A DNA stretch of 64,000 nucleotides from Multifurca ochricompacta (lineage: Eukaryota > Basidiomycota > Agaricomycetes > Russulales > Russulaceae). Positions 47,859-58,067 of the stretch are shown one piece after another. The notes under the pieces are model-generated. The model saw only the letters and a program-made list of their open reading frames with translations. It did not search any database and was not told the DNA's origin. The DNA lies in NCBI GenBank assembly GCA_022496185.1, contig WTXG01000013.1:310001-374000 (forward strand), read 5' to 3'. The translations under genes and the position numbers were made by a program. Numbering within the stretch: the first letter of the stretch is position 1; every line of letters starts with the position of its first letter.

Positions 47859-48849
47859 GGAATGACCTTCAGAGACCAGAGAGAGCATGTTTTCTCTCTG
47901 AGCAGAGGAGGTGGGGTGCATTGGGAAATTATAATATTCTGGGAATCTAAACCATGGTTAAATAGCTCTATTCCAGGTCCCATCAATATTAAGATAACTA
48001 TGGTAACCATATATCAAGGATTGGTCACTGTACATTTGGTGGAGCATTGGATGTGAAACAGGCATGAGGTGCAGCATACTGACTGTGATGTTAGCGGTTA
48101 AGGCTAGACAAAGAAAGTTACTTCAGAGGTTAGAAGAACTCTATATTACTATACTACTGACCTAGACAAAGAAAGTTCTATGTAAAGAATGTTAGTCTAA
48201 TAGTTAAGTAGATAGTATAGAAGGCACTTACACTTCAGAGGTTAGAAGAACTCTGAAGTGGAAGAGACAAAACAGACACCCTTATATACCCCAAGGGATG
48301 GTCTGTGCACACTGGGAGTAAGTCCACAGGTGCTGGACAAAGTCCAAACAATAAACATGAGGGAGAAAGGCCATTGGCCACTACAGAAATCACATGTTAC
48401 ATGGTGTATCAGTCAGCTACTGCGGAATGTGAGAAAGAAAGTAATAATGATAATGTAAAAAGTCCGAGACTCTGGTATCTAATCTAATCTACAAAGTAGC
48501 TAATCTAATCACCTGATGCCTGAAGCATCACCGAACATCTTCTGTGTTCAACATCCCTCCATGCTGAAGGCATCTGGTCATGGATGGGAAATGAGTTGGA
48601 TGAGCACACTGCCATCACAATTAAATGAGCATATCACCAGCCAGAGATCCAACTTCTCTAACTCTCAAGTGCGGGTTGTGAGTTTTGCATACGAGTTGTA
48701 GATTCTCTTATGCAAACTTCACACCTCTTGCATCACTTTGAGGTCGAGAATGTACTCATTTGGCATGGTGGGAAAGTGAAACTGGTATTCAAAGTCTCCA
48801 AATTCCAGCTCTTCTCATTCCAGCATAAGTCCAAGCCCATTTACCATGG

Positions 48850-50178
48850 TTTCAAATGATGCTCTTGGTAGAGACTTAGTAAAGCCATCTGCCAGCATCT
48901 CACCTGTGGGGGTATGCACTAACTCAATTATGTGTGATTCAATGTACCCCCTTATGGCATGGTACTTGATCGAATATGCTTTGACCGCCTTCCTGTGACT
49001 AGGTTTAATGCCAAATCCACGGCACCCTTATTATCACAGTGGAGTAATATAGGGGAGGATACCTCATACCCTAATTCCTCCATGAAAGTCCTATACCACG
49101 CTGCCTGATTTGCAGCCTCAGAGAGGCTCATATATTCAGCTTCAGTGGTGGACTGTGCTACTGTTTTCTGCTTTCTGGAGCACCATGAAATTGCGCCATT
49201 TGCTAAGAAAAACACATAGCCTGAGGTGGAGTGGCAGTCCTCTTGATCTCCCCATGAGGAATCTGCAAAGCCATGAAGGCCACTCTCCCCATTCCCTCCA
49301 GAATACCCAACTTGTAGTCTTTTGTACTATTAAGATACTTTAAGACATACTTTGCTAGTCGCATATGATCCTGAGAGGGGTTGGAAGTGTATTGACTAAG
49401 GCACGCCACAGCAAAACTGATGTCGGGTCTGCTTCCAATCTGCACCCATAGCAGAGACCCCATCAACTGTTGGTACTTCTTTATCTCAGAAGTAGATGCC
49501 TGGCCATCAAATTTGACCAGATGTACATCAGCACCAGAGGGAAGAGGAGTATATACTCGTTGGAATCCCTCATCCCAAACTTCTCAATAATAGATAAAAC
49601 GTAGGCTGCTTGGTCAATCTCCAGTGTCTTATTAGGACGATCTCTGGTGATGTTAACTCCAAGGTATGACTGGATTTCTCCCAAGTCAGTCATCTCATAT
49701 CGACTAGATAGTGATGACTTCAGCCACGTTATCTTATCATTGGAAGATCCAAGTATAGTAATGTCATCTACATAGAGAATGACATAAAGTGAATCATCCC
49801 CCTCCTTTTGATGAAACACATATACTCCTGCATCAGAGTACGTCTGAGTAAAGCCTAGTTCATTAAGAACTCCATGGAATTGAAGGTTCCATGCTCGGGA
49901 GGCTTGTTTGAGGCCATATAAAGCTTTTTGTAGCCTACAAACTTTGGACTCTTGACCAGCAACGACGAAACCAGTTGGTTGCTCCATATAAATCTCTTCA
50001 TCCAGATCACCATGTAGGAATGCTGATTTGACATCCATCTGGTGGATTTCCCAATCCTCTAGCGTAGCTAGCACTAGTAATAATCTAAGTGATTCAAATC
50101 TGGCAACTGGAGAGAATGTTTCATCGAAGTCCACTCCTTCTACTTGGGTGAACCCTTTTGCCATGAGCCTAGCACGAA
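48850..50178 (-). pseudogene. pol of copia E, RT and RNase H part
   Basis: On the minus strand, from the insertion point: ARLMAKGFTQVEG, DVKSAFLHGDLDEEIY, LYVDDITILGSS (YVDD at about 49765), then frame breaks near 49560 and 49300, RNase H parts (SGYVFFLANGAISWCSRKQK, EAEYMSLSEA, HCDNKGAVDLALN) ending about 48850. The upstream half of the gene lies right of 53955. Confidence 0.82.
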
Positions 50179-50453
50179 TAGTGTTTAAAGGTCCGGTCCG
50201 GTCCGGTTTTTGACCATAATGGGACACAACCGGCAACCGCAACCGGTTGTCGGTTGCACCTTATGTCAGGTAACCAGACCGGACCACGAAAAGACCGAAA
50301 AACGGTCCTTTTCGGTCTGGTTGCCGGTCCACAACCGGTCCAAACCGGTCCTACAATATGAAAATTATGTAATAAGAAATAGTAGTGTAGTAATAGTCAT
50401 ATCATAATGAGAATGACATTTATCAAAGAGCATATAGAAATGCTGACCCACAT

Positions 50454-51049
50454 TGTTACGCTCAGAGGGGCGTACGCGGTCGAGTGCAGGCGGCTAGGTC
50501 ACAGAGACAAGGTCGGGGCGATCTTGGGTCGATGCGGAAGACAATAAGTCCGACGCAGGGTCTACCAGAGTCACAGGCTCAGTGTACAAGTCACAAAGGA
50601 CAAGTACCAAAGGACGAGTTCGGGTGGTGAGACGCAAGGAAGGAAGTTAAAGGTCCACAAGGCTACTGATTGTCACAGGAGCTCAAGATGGGGAACCATC
50701 TGAGCGAGACTAGCTAGGGTATATATACAGCTGGTACTAGCTTAGTCATCCGTTCTTATCATGCTTATCTAGACGCTTGTGGTTCTGGACGTGTGACTAT
50801 GGAACCTTCCATCAGAACCAGTGCCACCGTCTTCCCATGTCAACTAAGGTTCAGGGTCCTTCTGTACACGAGGCATCAAACCTACTGTCATGTGATCTGC
50901 TTCTGTACCTCATGCCGTATCCTGTCTTCTGGACTTCGGCATGGACATCATGACTAAGCGGCGATGTCCTGCGGACCCGCGCGGCTACTGTCACTGCTTG
51001 TGTGTCCCCATGTCTTGCCATCTGTTTGGTCGCAGGGTAGGTTGTAACA
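50454..51049 (-). mobile_element. Solo gypsy LTR of another family inside the hAT element
   Basis: 596 bp from TGTTACGCTC to GGTTGTAACA, with TATATATAC near 50710. Perfect cacat duplication (50449-50453 and 51050-51054). Confidence 0.88.
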
Positions 51050-51069
51050 CACATGCAGAAAATAAATGG

Positions 51070-51160
51070 CAACATCTAGGGATTGAACCCAAGACCACCG
51101 GGTATAAGCTCAGTCCGGTGCTCTAACCATTGAGCCACCCTGCCTCACTAGTAAAGACAC
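51070..51160 (-). repeat. tRNA-like SINE head, copy 2
   Basis: B box complement at 51080-51089 and A box complement at about 51128-51138 (TGGCTCAATGG on the minus strand). The junction to the AT-rich linker and minisatellite is the same, base for base over about 75 bases, as in copy 1 (38208-38283). Confidence 0.68.
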
Positions 51161-51180
51161 ACAATATATTATATATAGGG

Positions 51181-51838
51181 TTATGCAGAATTGATTTTAT
51201 CACTTGTATCTAATTAATTGTGAACGCGTTTTTGATCTTATCACTTAGATGTATATCCTAAGTATCTAATTAATTGTGAACGCGTTTTTTATCACTTGTA
51301 TTATCTAATAAACTGTGAACGCGTTTTTGATCTTATCACTTAGATGTATGTCCTAAGTATCTAATTAGTTGTGAACGCATTTTTGATCTTATCACTTAGA
51401 TGTATATCCTAAGTATCTAATTAATTGTGAACGCGTTTTGATCTTATCACTTAGATGTATGTCCTAAGTATCTAATTAATTGTGAATGCGTTTTTGATTT
51501 TATCACTTGTGCCTGGAATGTCTGTACCAGTATCTTTGTTTGGTTCAACATAGATAATACAAGTGATATGATCAAAAATGCGTTCACAACTAATTAGATA
51601 CTTAAGACATACATCTAAGTGATAAGATCAAAAACGCGTTCACAGTTTATTAGATAATACAAGTGATAAAAAACGCGTTCACAATTAATTAGATACTTAG
51701 GATATACATCTAAGTGATAGGATCAAAAATGTGTTCACAATTAATTAGATACTTGGGACATACATCTAAGTGATAAGATCAAAAATGCGTTCACAATTAA
51801 CTAGATGCTTAGGATATACATCTAATACAAGTTGTAAC
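51181..51838. repeat. Palindromic minisatellite array, ACGCGT variant
   Basis: Units of about 57 bp run forward from 51181 to about 51510, then a short centre (to about 51545), then the same units in reverse to 51838. The two halves could form a hairpin of about 300 bp per arm. Most units contain ACGCGT where the 38-kb array has ATGCAT. Confidence 0.85.
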
Positions 51839-51839
51839 A

Positions 51840-52246
51840 CTTTTTGCTCCGGCGAATGCCACTTGTCGGAATTTCTCCCATGGGTGCGGCTCTTGAATTC
51901 TGGCATGGGTTACATTGACTAGCCACCTCGTCTGCTCCGTCACCCATCGGTTAATCTTGGGTCCTCTCATTAGGGCCACCACATACAATATTCTGGGGAT
52001 CTCGTCTTTTATGACTGTTTCTTGGCTATTTAGGAAGATGTGGAGCTCTACTTGAGTCCACTAGTGTTCTACTTCAGCTCAGTTTCCATCAAAGAATGGG
52101 GGTGGTACCCCTTTGATTCAGTCTCCTGTCGCACCGTCCTTGGGTGTCGTGGTGGTGAGTAACTCAGTCAGTCCTTCTTCAGGGTCCTCTGGATCCACTG
52201 ATTGTTGTTGCTGTCTAGGCTAGGGTTCAGGAAGTGTAGTCGACAT
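51840..52246 (-). pseudogene. Gypsy gag fragment of another family
   Basis: Minus strand from ATG 52246: STTLPEP, then a Gln/acidic stretch and PPPFFDGN, VELHIFLNSQETVIKDE, RILYVVALMRGPKINRWVTE, WLVNVTHARI, a retrotransposon gag core. Several TAG/TGA stops interrupt it, and it is cut at the minisatellite boundary. Confidence 0.65.
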
Positions 52247-52252
52247 CGGTCC

Positions 52253-53050
52253 TGGGTTCGACTCTGCTGGTAGCGCATTCCTTTCAACGTCCAAGCAAAG
52301 ACAAATTACAAGTTCATCCGAGCCATTACAGCACGGGCACCCGCGAGACGCGTGTGTCAGTAGGGGATCCAGTATCCTCTGAAAGGTATGTTCTCTTCGC
52401 GAAGCTCTAACCAGCGCGCGTTTGCTTTTAGCTCCGGGTCCACGTTGTCAACTGGTCGTATGGGAAGGACGAATGGGAAGGAGGTCGCCACGGTTGCAAG
52501 GCTCGTGTCGATGGATGTCAATAAAGGTTCCTGGAGCAGTCTTGCTTCCAGTCGGGGTTCAAGTAAGAAGTCAGGGTTCGGTGGTTCGGCGTCGTGTGGG
52601 ATGCTCTCAGTCGGGGAGTCGCTTGCAAGAAGTGCAAAGTGGTTTCGGTTTACAGGTGAGATTCTTTCAAGGCTCTGTTACTGATCGGTCTTCTAGGTTT
52701 CGGGTTGGCGACTGGTACTCGAGGGACGCGTCATCCGTCGAAGGCATCTGTGGCTCTCGCGCGGAATAAGACTCGTTGGTCAGGGATTCGGGCAAATGGG
52801 ACGCGTCGTCATCGCCTTGCGGGTTCGGGTGAGTTCTTTGTTTCTAAGTTCTGAGAAGTCTGTTCTAATGTCACACCCAGGTCTCTGCTGTGTCAAGGTC
52901 GTTCAAGCCGCAGTCCCTCAAGTTATGGAGCGCGCGCAAGGTCAAGGTCGAGACTGTCAAGGATCAGTCAAGTCACAGTATCAAGGCGAACCACAGAGGG
53001 CCGGGATCGAGGCTCAAGGTCAAGGCTATCAAAAGCAAGTTGATTCAAGA
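52253..53050. other. Interior of the hAT element, no gene recognised
   Basis: Several overlapping reading frames exist but none has recognisable motifs. The stretch may be the leader or LTR of the gag-bearing element on the minus strand. Confidence 0.4.
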
Positions 53051-53059
53051 CTGTCAAAG

Positions 53060-53265
53060 CGAACTACAAGAGCTGCGGTCAACGTTCAAGAGGCCCACAA
53101 GAGCCGCAGTCGACGTTCAAGAGGCCCACAAGAGCCGCGGTCAACATTCAAGAGGCCCACAAGAGCCACGGTCGACGTTCAAGAGGCCCACAAGAGCGCG
53201 GTCAATGTTCAAGAGGCCCACAAGAGCCCCGGTCAATGTTCAAGAGGCCCACAAGTTACAAGAGG
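53060..53265 (+). repeat. 31-bp tandem repeat, about six units
   Basis: Units share GTTCAAGAGGCCCACAAGAG with a variable CGGTC-type spacer. Because 31 is not a multiple of three, each reading frame cycles through three peptides (FKRPTRA, VQEAHKS, SRGPQE), which explains the long open frames here. Confidence 0.88.
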
Positions 53266-53479
53266 GGCACGCGTGCAAGAAGCGAGTCGAAGCAGTGGCA
53301 ATAGGCCCTGCTGGAGGTCTGTCTTTCCAATATGTTCTGTTTAAATACATGTACTCTAGTGTCTTGTAAGTAAGGTAGAATGCTCAGTATAATGGCTAGC
53401 TATGTGAATCTCCACTGGAGATTGAGACTGGAAATGCAAGTGTTGCACTAAGCAGATAAATTGTCACAAATGCGTCACA

Positions 53480-53675
53480 AACTGTCATGTCGACAAAATG
53501 CTTCACGATACTTAGGATACATCTAATAATACTCTTAGTAACCATATATGATATATATTGTGTGATTTTAGTAGTGAGACTGTGTGGCTCAGTGGTTGGA
53601 GTGGGAGCGCATGCATGTAGACATGGCTCTGACTGGAGGTCTTGGGTTCAATCCCCAATTTTGGCTATTTCTTTC
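53480..53675 (+). repeat. tRNA-like SINE head, copy 3, with a minisatellite remnant
   Basis: A box TGGCTCAGTGG at about 53585-53595 and B box GGGTTCAATCC at 53644-53654. Upstream lie one decayed minisatellite unit (GATACTTAGGATACATCTAAT) and the AT-rich linker. Orientation is opposite to copy 2, so copies 2 and 3 face outward from the hAT element's centre. Confidence 0.65.
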
Positions 53676-53963
53676 CAGTTTAGAAGCCCGGGGAATTTCC
53701 CCCGGATGACTCGGATCCGCTAGTCGGGTATTCCCATGGCTGTGGACTTTGGCTATGCCATATATGGAAATAGACCGGTTGCAACCGGTCTAAACCGGTT
53801 TTCATTGGTCTTTCAATATTCTGTAATAGCATGCAACCAGCAACCGATAAGTTACAGAATCTGGGCAACCGCAACCGGTGGTCCGGTTGCATTTGGTCGC
53901 GTCTGGTCCGGTTTCGGTCGCTTTTTCGGTTAGGGCAACCGGACCTTTAAACACTAAGCACAA

Positions 53964-55192
53964 AACCATCCATCTGGTTTCAGCTTAAAAACCCATTTAG
54001 ACTTGACAGCCTTTCTTCCTTTTGGAAGATTCTCAAGGCGCCATACATCTAGTTTATCTAAGGCATCAATTTCATATTTACATGCCTCAAGCCATTCACT
54101 GGCATTGTCAGACTGCATTGCCTCCTGAAAAGTCAGGGGATCTCTATAAGAGACACCTGCGGCATTTAGCAATTCCATGTGTCCAAGTCTGGAAGAACCC
54201 TGCACGAACTCAGCATTATCCTCATTATAAAATCAAGGATTCATGCGACGTGAATGTTTAGGACAGGCAGTATCAAGATCTAAATCTTCCTGCACAGCCT
54301 TGTCACGTTGCTGAGAGCGTGGACTTTCCCTAGTAAATACTGGTTGGGAAATTTTGCCAACAATCTTTTTCTTAGATTGTCTCTTGGCACAGGTTCTTTC
54401 GGGGAGTTCTGATGGTTCCATGACTTGTGATGGAGGTGTCTGATAGATAGTGACATCATGTGTGTCTTCTCTTTCGGGTGTGGTAGGCTCAGGATTTAAT
54501 TGAGGAGGTTCCACTACCTCCTGTTCCTCAACCTCGGCATCCTTGTCTTCAGGATCCTGAGGAACTGTGGCTGTTGCTGGTTGAGGCTGGACAAGCCTCT
54601 CAACTTCTAGAACAAAAGGCGTAACTTTTTCCTTTTGTTTTCCCTTGCTATCCTTGGCAAGGTTGGATGGGAAGGATCCTTCATCAAATGTCACATCTCT
54701 TGACAATACGAAGGATCGAGTATGCATGTCCCAAAGAAGATATCCTTTAGAGTGGGGTGCATACCCGACAAAGACTGTCTCCCTGGCTTTGTGATCCAGT
54801 TTACGTCTTTTGTCCTCTGGGACAGTGTAGTAGGCTAAGCAGCCAAATATTTTAAAGTAAGAAACATCTGGAATGTCCCCATCCAGAAGTTCTAGCAGTG
54901 TCCTCCACTTATTAGAGCGGATAGGTGTTCTATTGTATATGTGACAGGCTGTTCGCACTGCACATTCCCAGAAACCAAGGGAAAGACCAGCATGATGCAA
55001 CATACTGGTAGCCTTTTCCATAATGGTTCTGTTGAACCTTTCAGCCCTTCCGTTCTGTTGTGGAGAGTATGGCATTGTCAATTTATGCTCTATGCCAGCC
55101 TGCTCAAGTATTGACTTCAGCTCCCTATTTACAAACTCGCCACCTCGGTCTGTGTGTAAGGTCTTTATTTTCTTGTCTGTTTTATTTTCCAA
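53964..55192 (-). pseudogene. pol of copia E: end of integrase to start of RT
   Basis: From a frame break near 55190: integrase core (HTDRGGEFVNRE, NGRAERFNRTIMEK), a variable acidic linker, then a TGA at 54233-54235 where element B has CGC, then FYNEDNAEFVQGSSRLG and WVFKLKPDGW up to the hAT insertion. Apart from these breaks it is open. Confidence 0.82.
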
Positions 55193-56613
55193 GAATGCCT
55201 TAATGTTACTGAAGACAATGTAAAATCACTTTTTGCTTTCATAGCAACAACTAGAGCAGTCCTGCTAAAGTCATCTATGAAAGTGGCGAAGTATAGGTTT
55301 CCTTGAATTGAGGTACATTGCAGAGGACCAACTAAGTCACTATGAATGACCTCCAAGGGTGCTGAAGCTCTCTTTTGAGAGGGAGGGAATGGAAGATGGT
55401 GTGATTTTCCCATTTCACAGCCATAACACGGCTTGTCTTCCATTTGGCTATTATCTATACTAAGGCCTTTTACAGCCTTAGGAGCATGTCTTTTGAGGGC
55501 CTCTTTTGACATATGACCCATGCGCAAATGCCAGGTATCAAGGCTACTTGATGCAGATTTGTGGGAAGCAGTATTTAGATTCTGCATAGTTTTCCCAAAG
55601 ACCCAATAGAGTCCCATAGCCTTGACACCTTCCGCTATAATTGCATTATTATACTTTATTTTGACCTCAGATGGAGAGAACTCCACTGAACCGCCTTTGT
55701 CGGTGATGCAGCTTGTTGACAGTATTCTTTCACTGCCAGGCATATAAAAGACATTATTTAACTCTAACTCATAATTATTGCAAGTTTTGAGTATGACTTT
55801 GCCTGTTCCTTCGACTTGGACTATGGATCCATCACCTATTGTCACCTGATGTCCCTTGTGTGGGAAATACTCAGAGAAATCATCTAAGTATGGTGTAAAG
55901 TGAGTGGTGGCTCCGCTGTCCATCATCCAAGGATTGCTGCCATCATCGACTTCTTGCGTGTGTTTGGTGGTCATCATATAAAGTGAAATGCGAGGTGTCT
56001 CATGCACCTCCTGTATTCTGCCGCTACCATTAATTACGGTAGCTACTTGTGTGGAGTTATTATGTGTACTGGGGCCTTGCCCCTTCCTCTTGTTGCCCTT
56101 TTTGCCTGCATCAGCATTGGCTCTGTCCTGTTTCCTTTGCCGACATTCATTAGCCTTGTGGCCCGGCTTCTGGCAATAGAAGCAGGTGACATCATTGGAC
56201 GATGATGCACCTGCAGGTTGTGGTGTGAAATTTGATTTTTTGGGTTTGTTTTTGTTGACATGGGCTGCCTTGTTAAGGGCAGCCCCAACACCACTTCCTG
56301 CGGGGCCAGCTAGTCGGCTTTCCTCATTTAGGAACCTTTGTACAAGGTCCTGAGGGGAAAGGTGGTCAGGAGGACCTGACGCCAGGATAGAGCCAGCAAT
56401 GGCATTGTAGGATGGAGGTAGGGATTGGAGCAATATGAAGCTCAACTGGAGATCAGAGATCTCCATCCCATTTTCCTTGAGAGTACTCCTCACATCCAAC
56501 ACACGCTGCAACTGGGGTCTGAATGCTTTGCCCTCTTCCAAGCAGAAAGAGGACACAGAACACCACAAGTTGTAGGTGGCCATGCTACCTAATGAACCAT
56601 AGAGCGATTCCAA
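55165..56613 (-). pseudogene. gag C-terminus, protease and integrase N-terminus of copia E
   Basis: A 482-codon open stretch without a natural start, because a TGA separates it from the first gag part. It has SMATYNLW, zinc knuckle CFYCQKPGHKANEC, protease DSGATTHF, GAG-pre-integrase WHLRMGHMSKEALKRHAP and CYGCEMGKSHHLPF, and HSDLVGPLQ of the integrase core. It is collinear with element B. Confidence 0.85.
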
Positions 56614-56958
56614 TCACTCATATTTGGCATTGACAGACAGATAAGTTCTGTCAGAGGCAATTTGAGAGTATGTTTCCAGTGATGTGACCATCACCAGAAC
56701 TCCCATGAGGACTTCCTCCACCCTGTTCCATTCTACGTACATAGGCTCAGACCAAAGCGCAAAGCGCTTGGCATACTCTTCATCCTTTTCTCCATCCTCC
56801 AGCTTAGGAGCATTCAGGAACTCAGGGGCATCATGCGTGATGTGCCTCTTCATCCCATTGATCCTGAGCAGGGCAGTGAAGGACACCGACCACTGCTGCC
56901 AGTTGGAGCCATCAAGCTTATTGAACTTGAAGGTGGGTGGGAAGACGATGGAAGACAT
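56614..56958 (-). pseudogene. gag N-terminus of copia E
   Basis: Starts with ATG at 56958 (SSIVFPPTFKFNKLDGSNWQ) and runs 114 codons to a TGA at 56614, where element B has a lysine codon. The conserved LDGSNW motif begins the copia-type gag. Confidence 0.8.
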
Positions 56959-57880
56959 TTGAGATGATTTAAAAAAAGGGTTGATCCTGGTTCCAAGGAG
57001 CAGTTAGAACCAGTTGTCCAGGTCTCATTGAAGAGGGCCCGTCCATTCTGTGGCGCTATGCTTCAGAACTTAAGAAAGTCCTGCCTCTAATGTGCGACTT
57101 CTAAGTAGTATAGTAGGCTATCTAGTGCCATCTACAACAAGTCCTAAGCCCACATCAGGGGGACATTGTGTAAATAGATGGGGAGTCATGTCATGGAGGA
57201 GCAAACCACAAGTTCCACTAGAGACAAAGGGTATAGAGCCCTTCCTCTAGTGCTGGTGGTGGAGTCCATGATTAAGCCCTAGATGATTGGGGCCATGACT
57301 GTAGTAGACTATTAGGTTTCCTCTGGTTGGGGCGAACCCCCAATGAAAGCAGCGGGTACTTCTGCCCAGAGACGAGACCCTCTAGCTACTGTGTAAATAC
57401 TATAGTAGTTCAAGCCTACTTGTATCGAGCCCAAGCGTCATGGGAGTGACTACCCATGCCTTGTTCTAGACCCTAAACTCTACCAGCAGGTCACTAAACC
57501 TGGCTTACGGATTGAGCCAAGCATTGACTGAACCTATAGCCCCAAGCCTTCTGGGCAAGTGGCCTACTAAAACTATGGATGGGACGAAAACCCAGCTATA
57601 ACTAAGAATACTATTTACTTAGAGCGCACATGAGGAACTTAAGGTGTTTCACCCACTTAGGGTCCCTCATCACCTTTTGCAAGAATCCCCGGAGGGACTA
57701 GCCAGACAGATCAAGGTGGGCACGTAAAGCGCACCACCTTGTGGACAGTTAAGGGCAAATAAGAAAAGAATTTGAAGCTCACAAAGTAGACTGATTGGGA
57801 GAGAAGTCTCGAAGCTTTTGTGTGAGCTTGAAGATAAAGGTTGGACTGATCAAATAAAAGCACAGATCAGTAAAGCATGG
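56959..57880 (-). other. Untranslated leader of copia E
   Basis: About 0.9 kb collinear with the leader of copia B (31433-32354). No ORF is conserved between them. Confidence 0.6.
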
Positions 57881-58067
57881 CCAGGGCCCATAACCTGTGA
57901 AACAGGCATGAGGCACAGCATACTGACTGTGATGTTAGCAGTTAAGGCTAGACAAAGAAAGTTACTTCAGAGGTTAGAAGAACTCTATATTACTATACTA
58001 CTGACCTAGACAAAGAAAGTTCTATGTAAAGAATGTTAGTCTAATAGTTAAGTAGATAGTATAGAAG

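Larger units (their letters stand above)
50179..53955. mobile_element. hAT-type non-autonomous element, 3,777 bp, inside copia E
   Basis: Terminal inverted repeats are exact for 18 bp: TAGTGTTTAAAGGTCCGG at 50179 and its complement ending at 53955. Flanking octamers are agcacgaa (50171-50178) and agcacaaa (53956-53963), an 8-bp duplication with one G/A difference. Next to both ends are clusters of ACCGGT/GGTCCGG motifs in both orientations (50186-50360 and 53770-53945), the sort of subterminal sites hAT transposases bind. It has no transposase gene. Cargo: a solo gypsy LTR, two tRNA-like heads facing outward, a palindromic minisatellite, a gag fragment and a 31-bp tandem array. Confidence 0.88.
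48052..58067 (-). mobile_element. Ty1/copia element E, minus strand, heavily interrupted
   Basis: The 3' LTR is 48052-48553 (TGTTGAACA to TTTCACA on the minus strand). The 5' LTR is 57896-58067 and beyond, cut by an hAT element at 58068. Primer site GGTTATGGGCCC is at 57884-57895 (minus). gag-pol runs 56958 to about 48850 and is split by the 3.78-kb hAT-type element at 50179-53955. Confidence 0.88.

Noticed and set aside
52388..53369. Protein-coding gene with repeated RSTFKRPTRA peptides
   Set aside because: Overlapping frames are all open because of the 31-bp tandem repeat. No domain, no splice model, and it lies inside a transposon.
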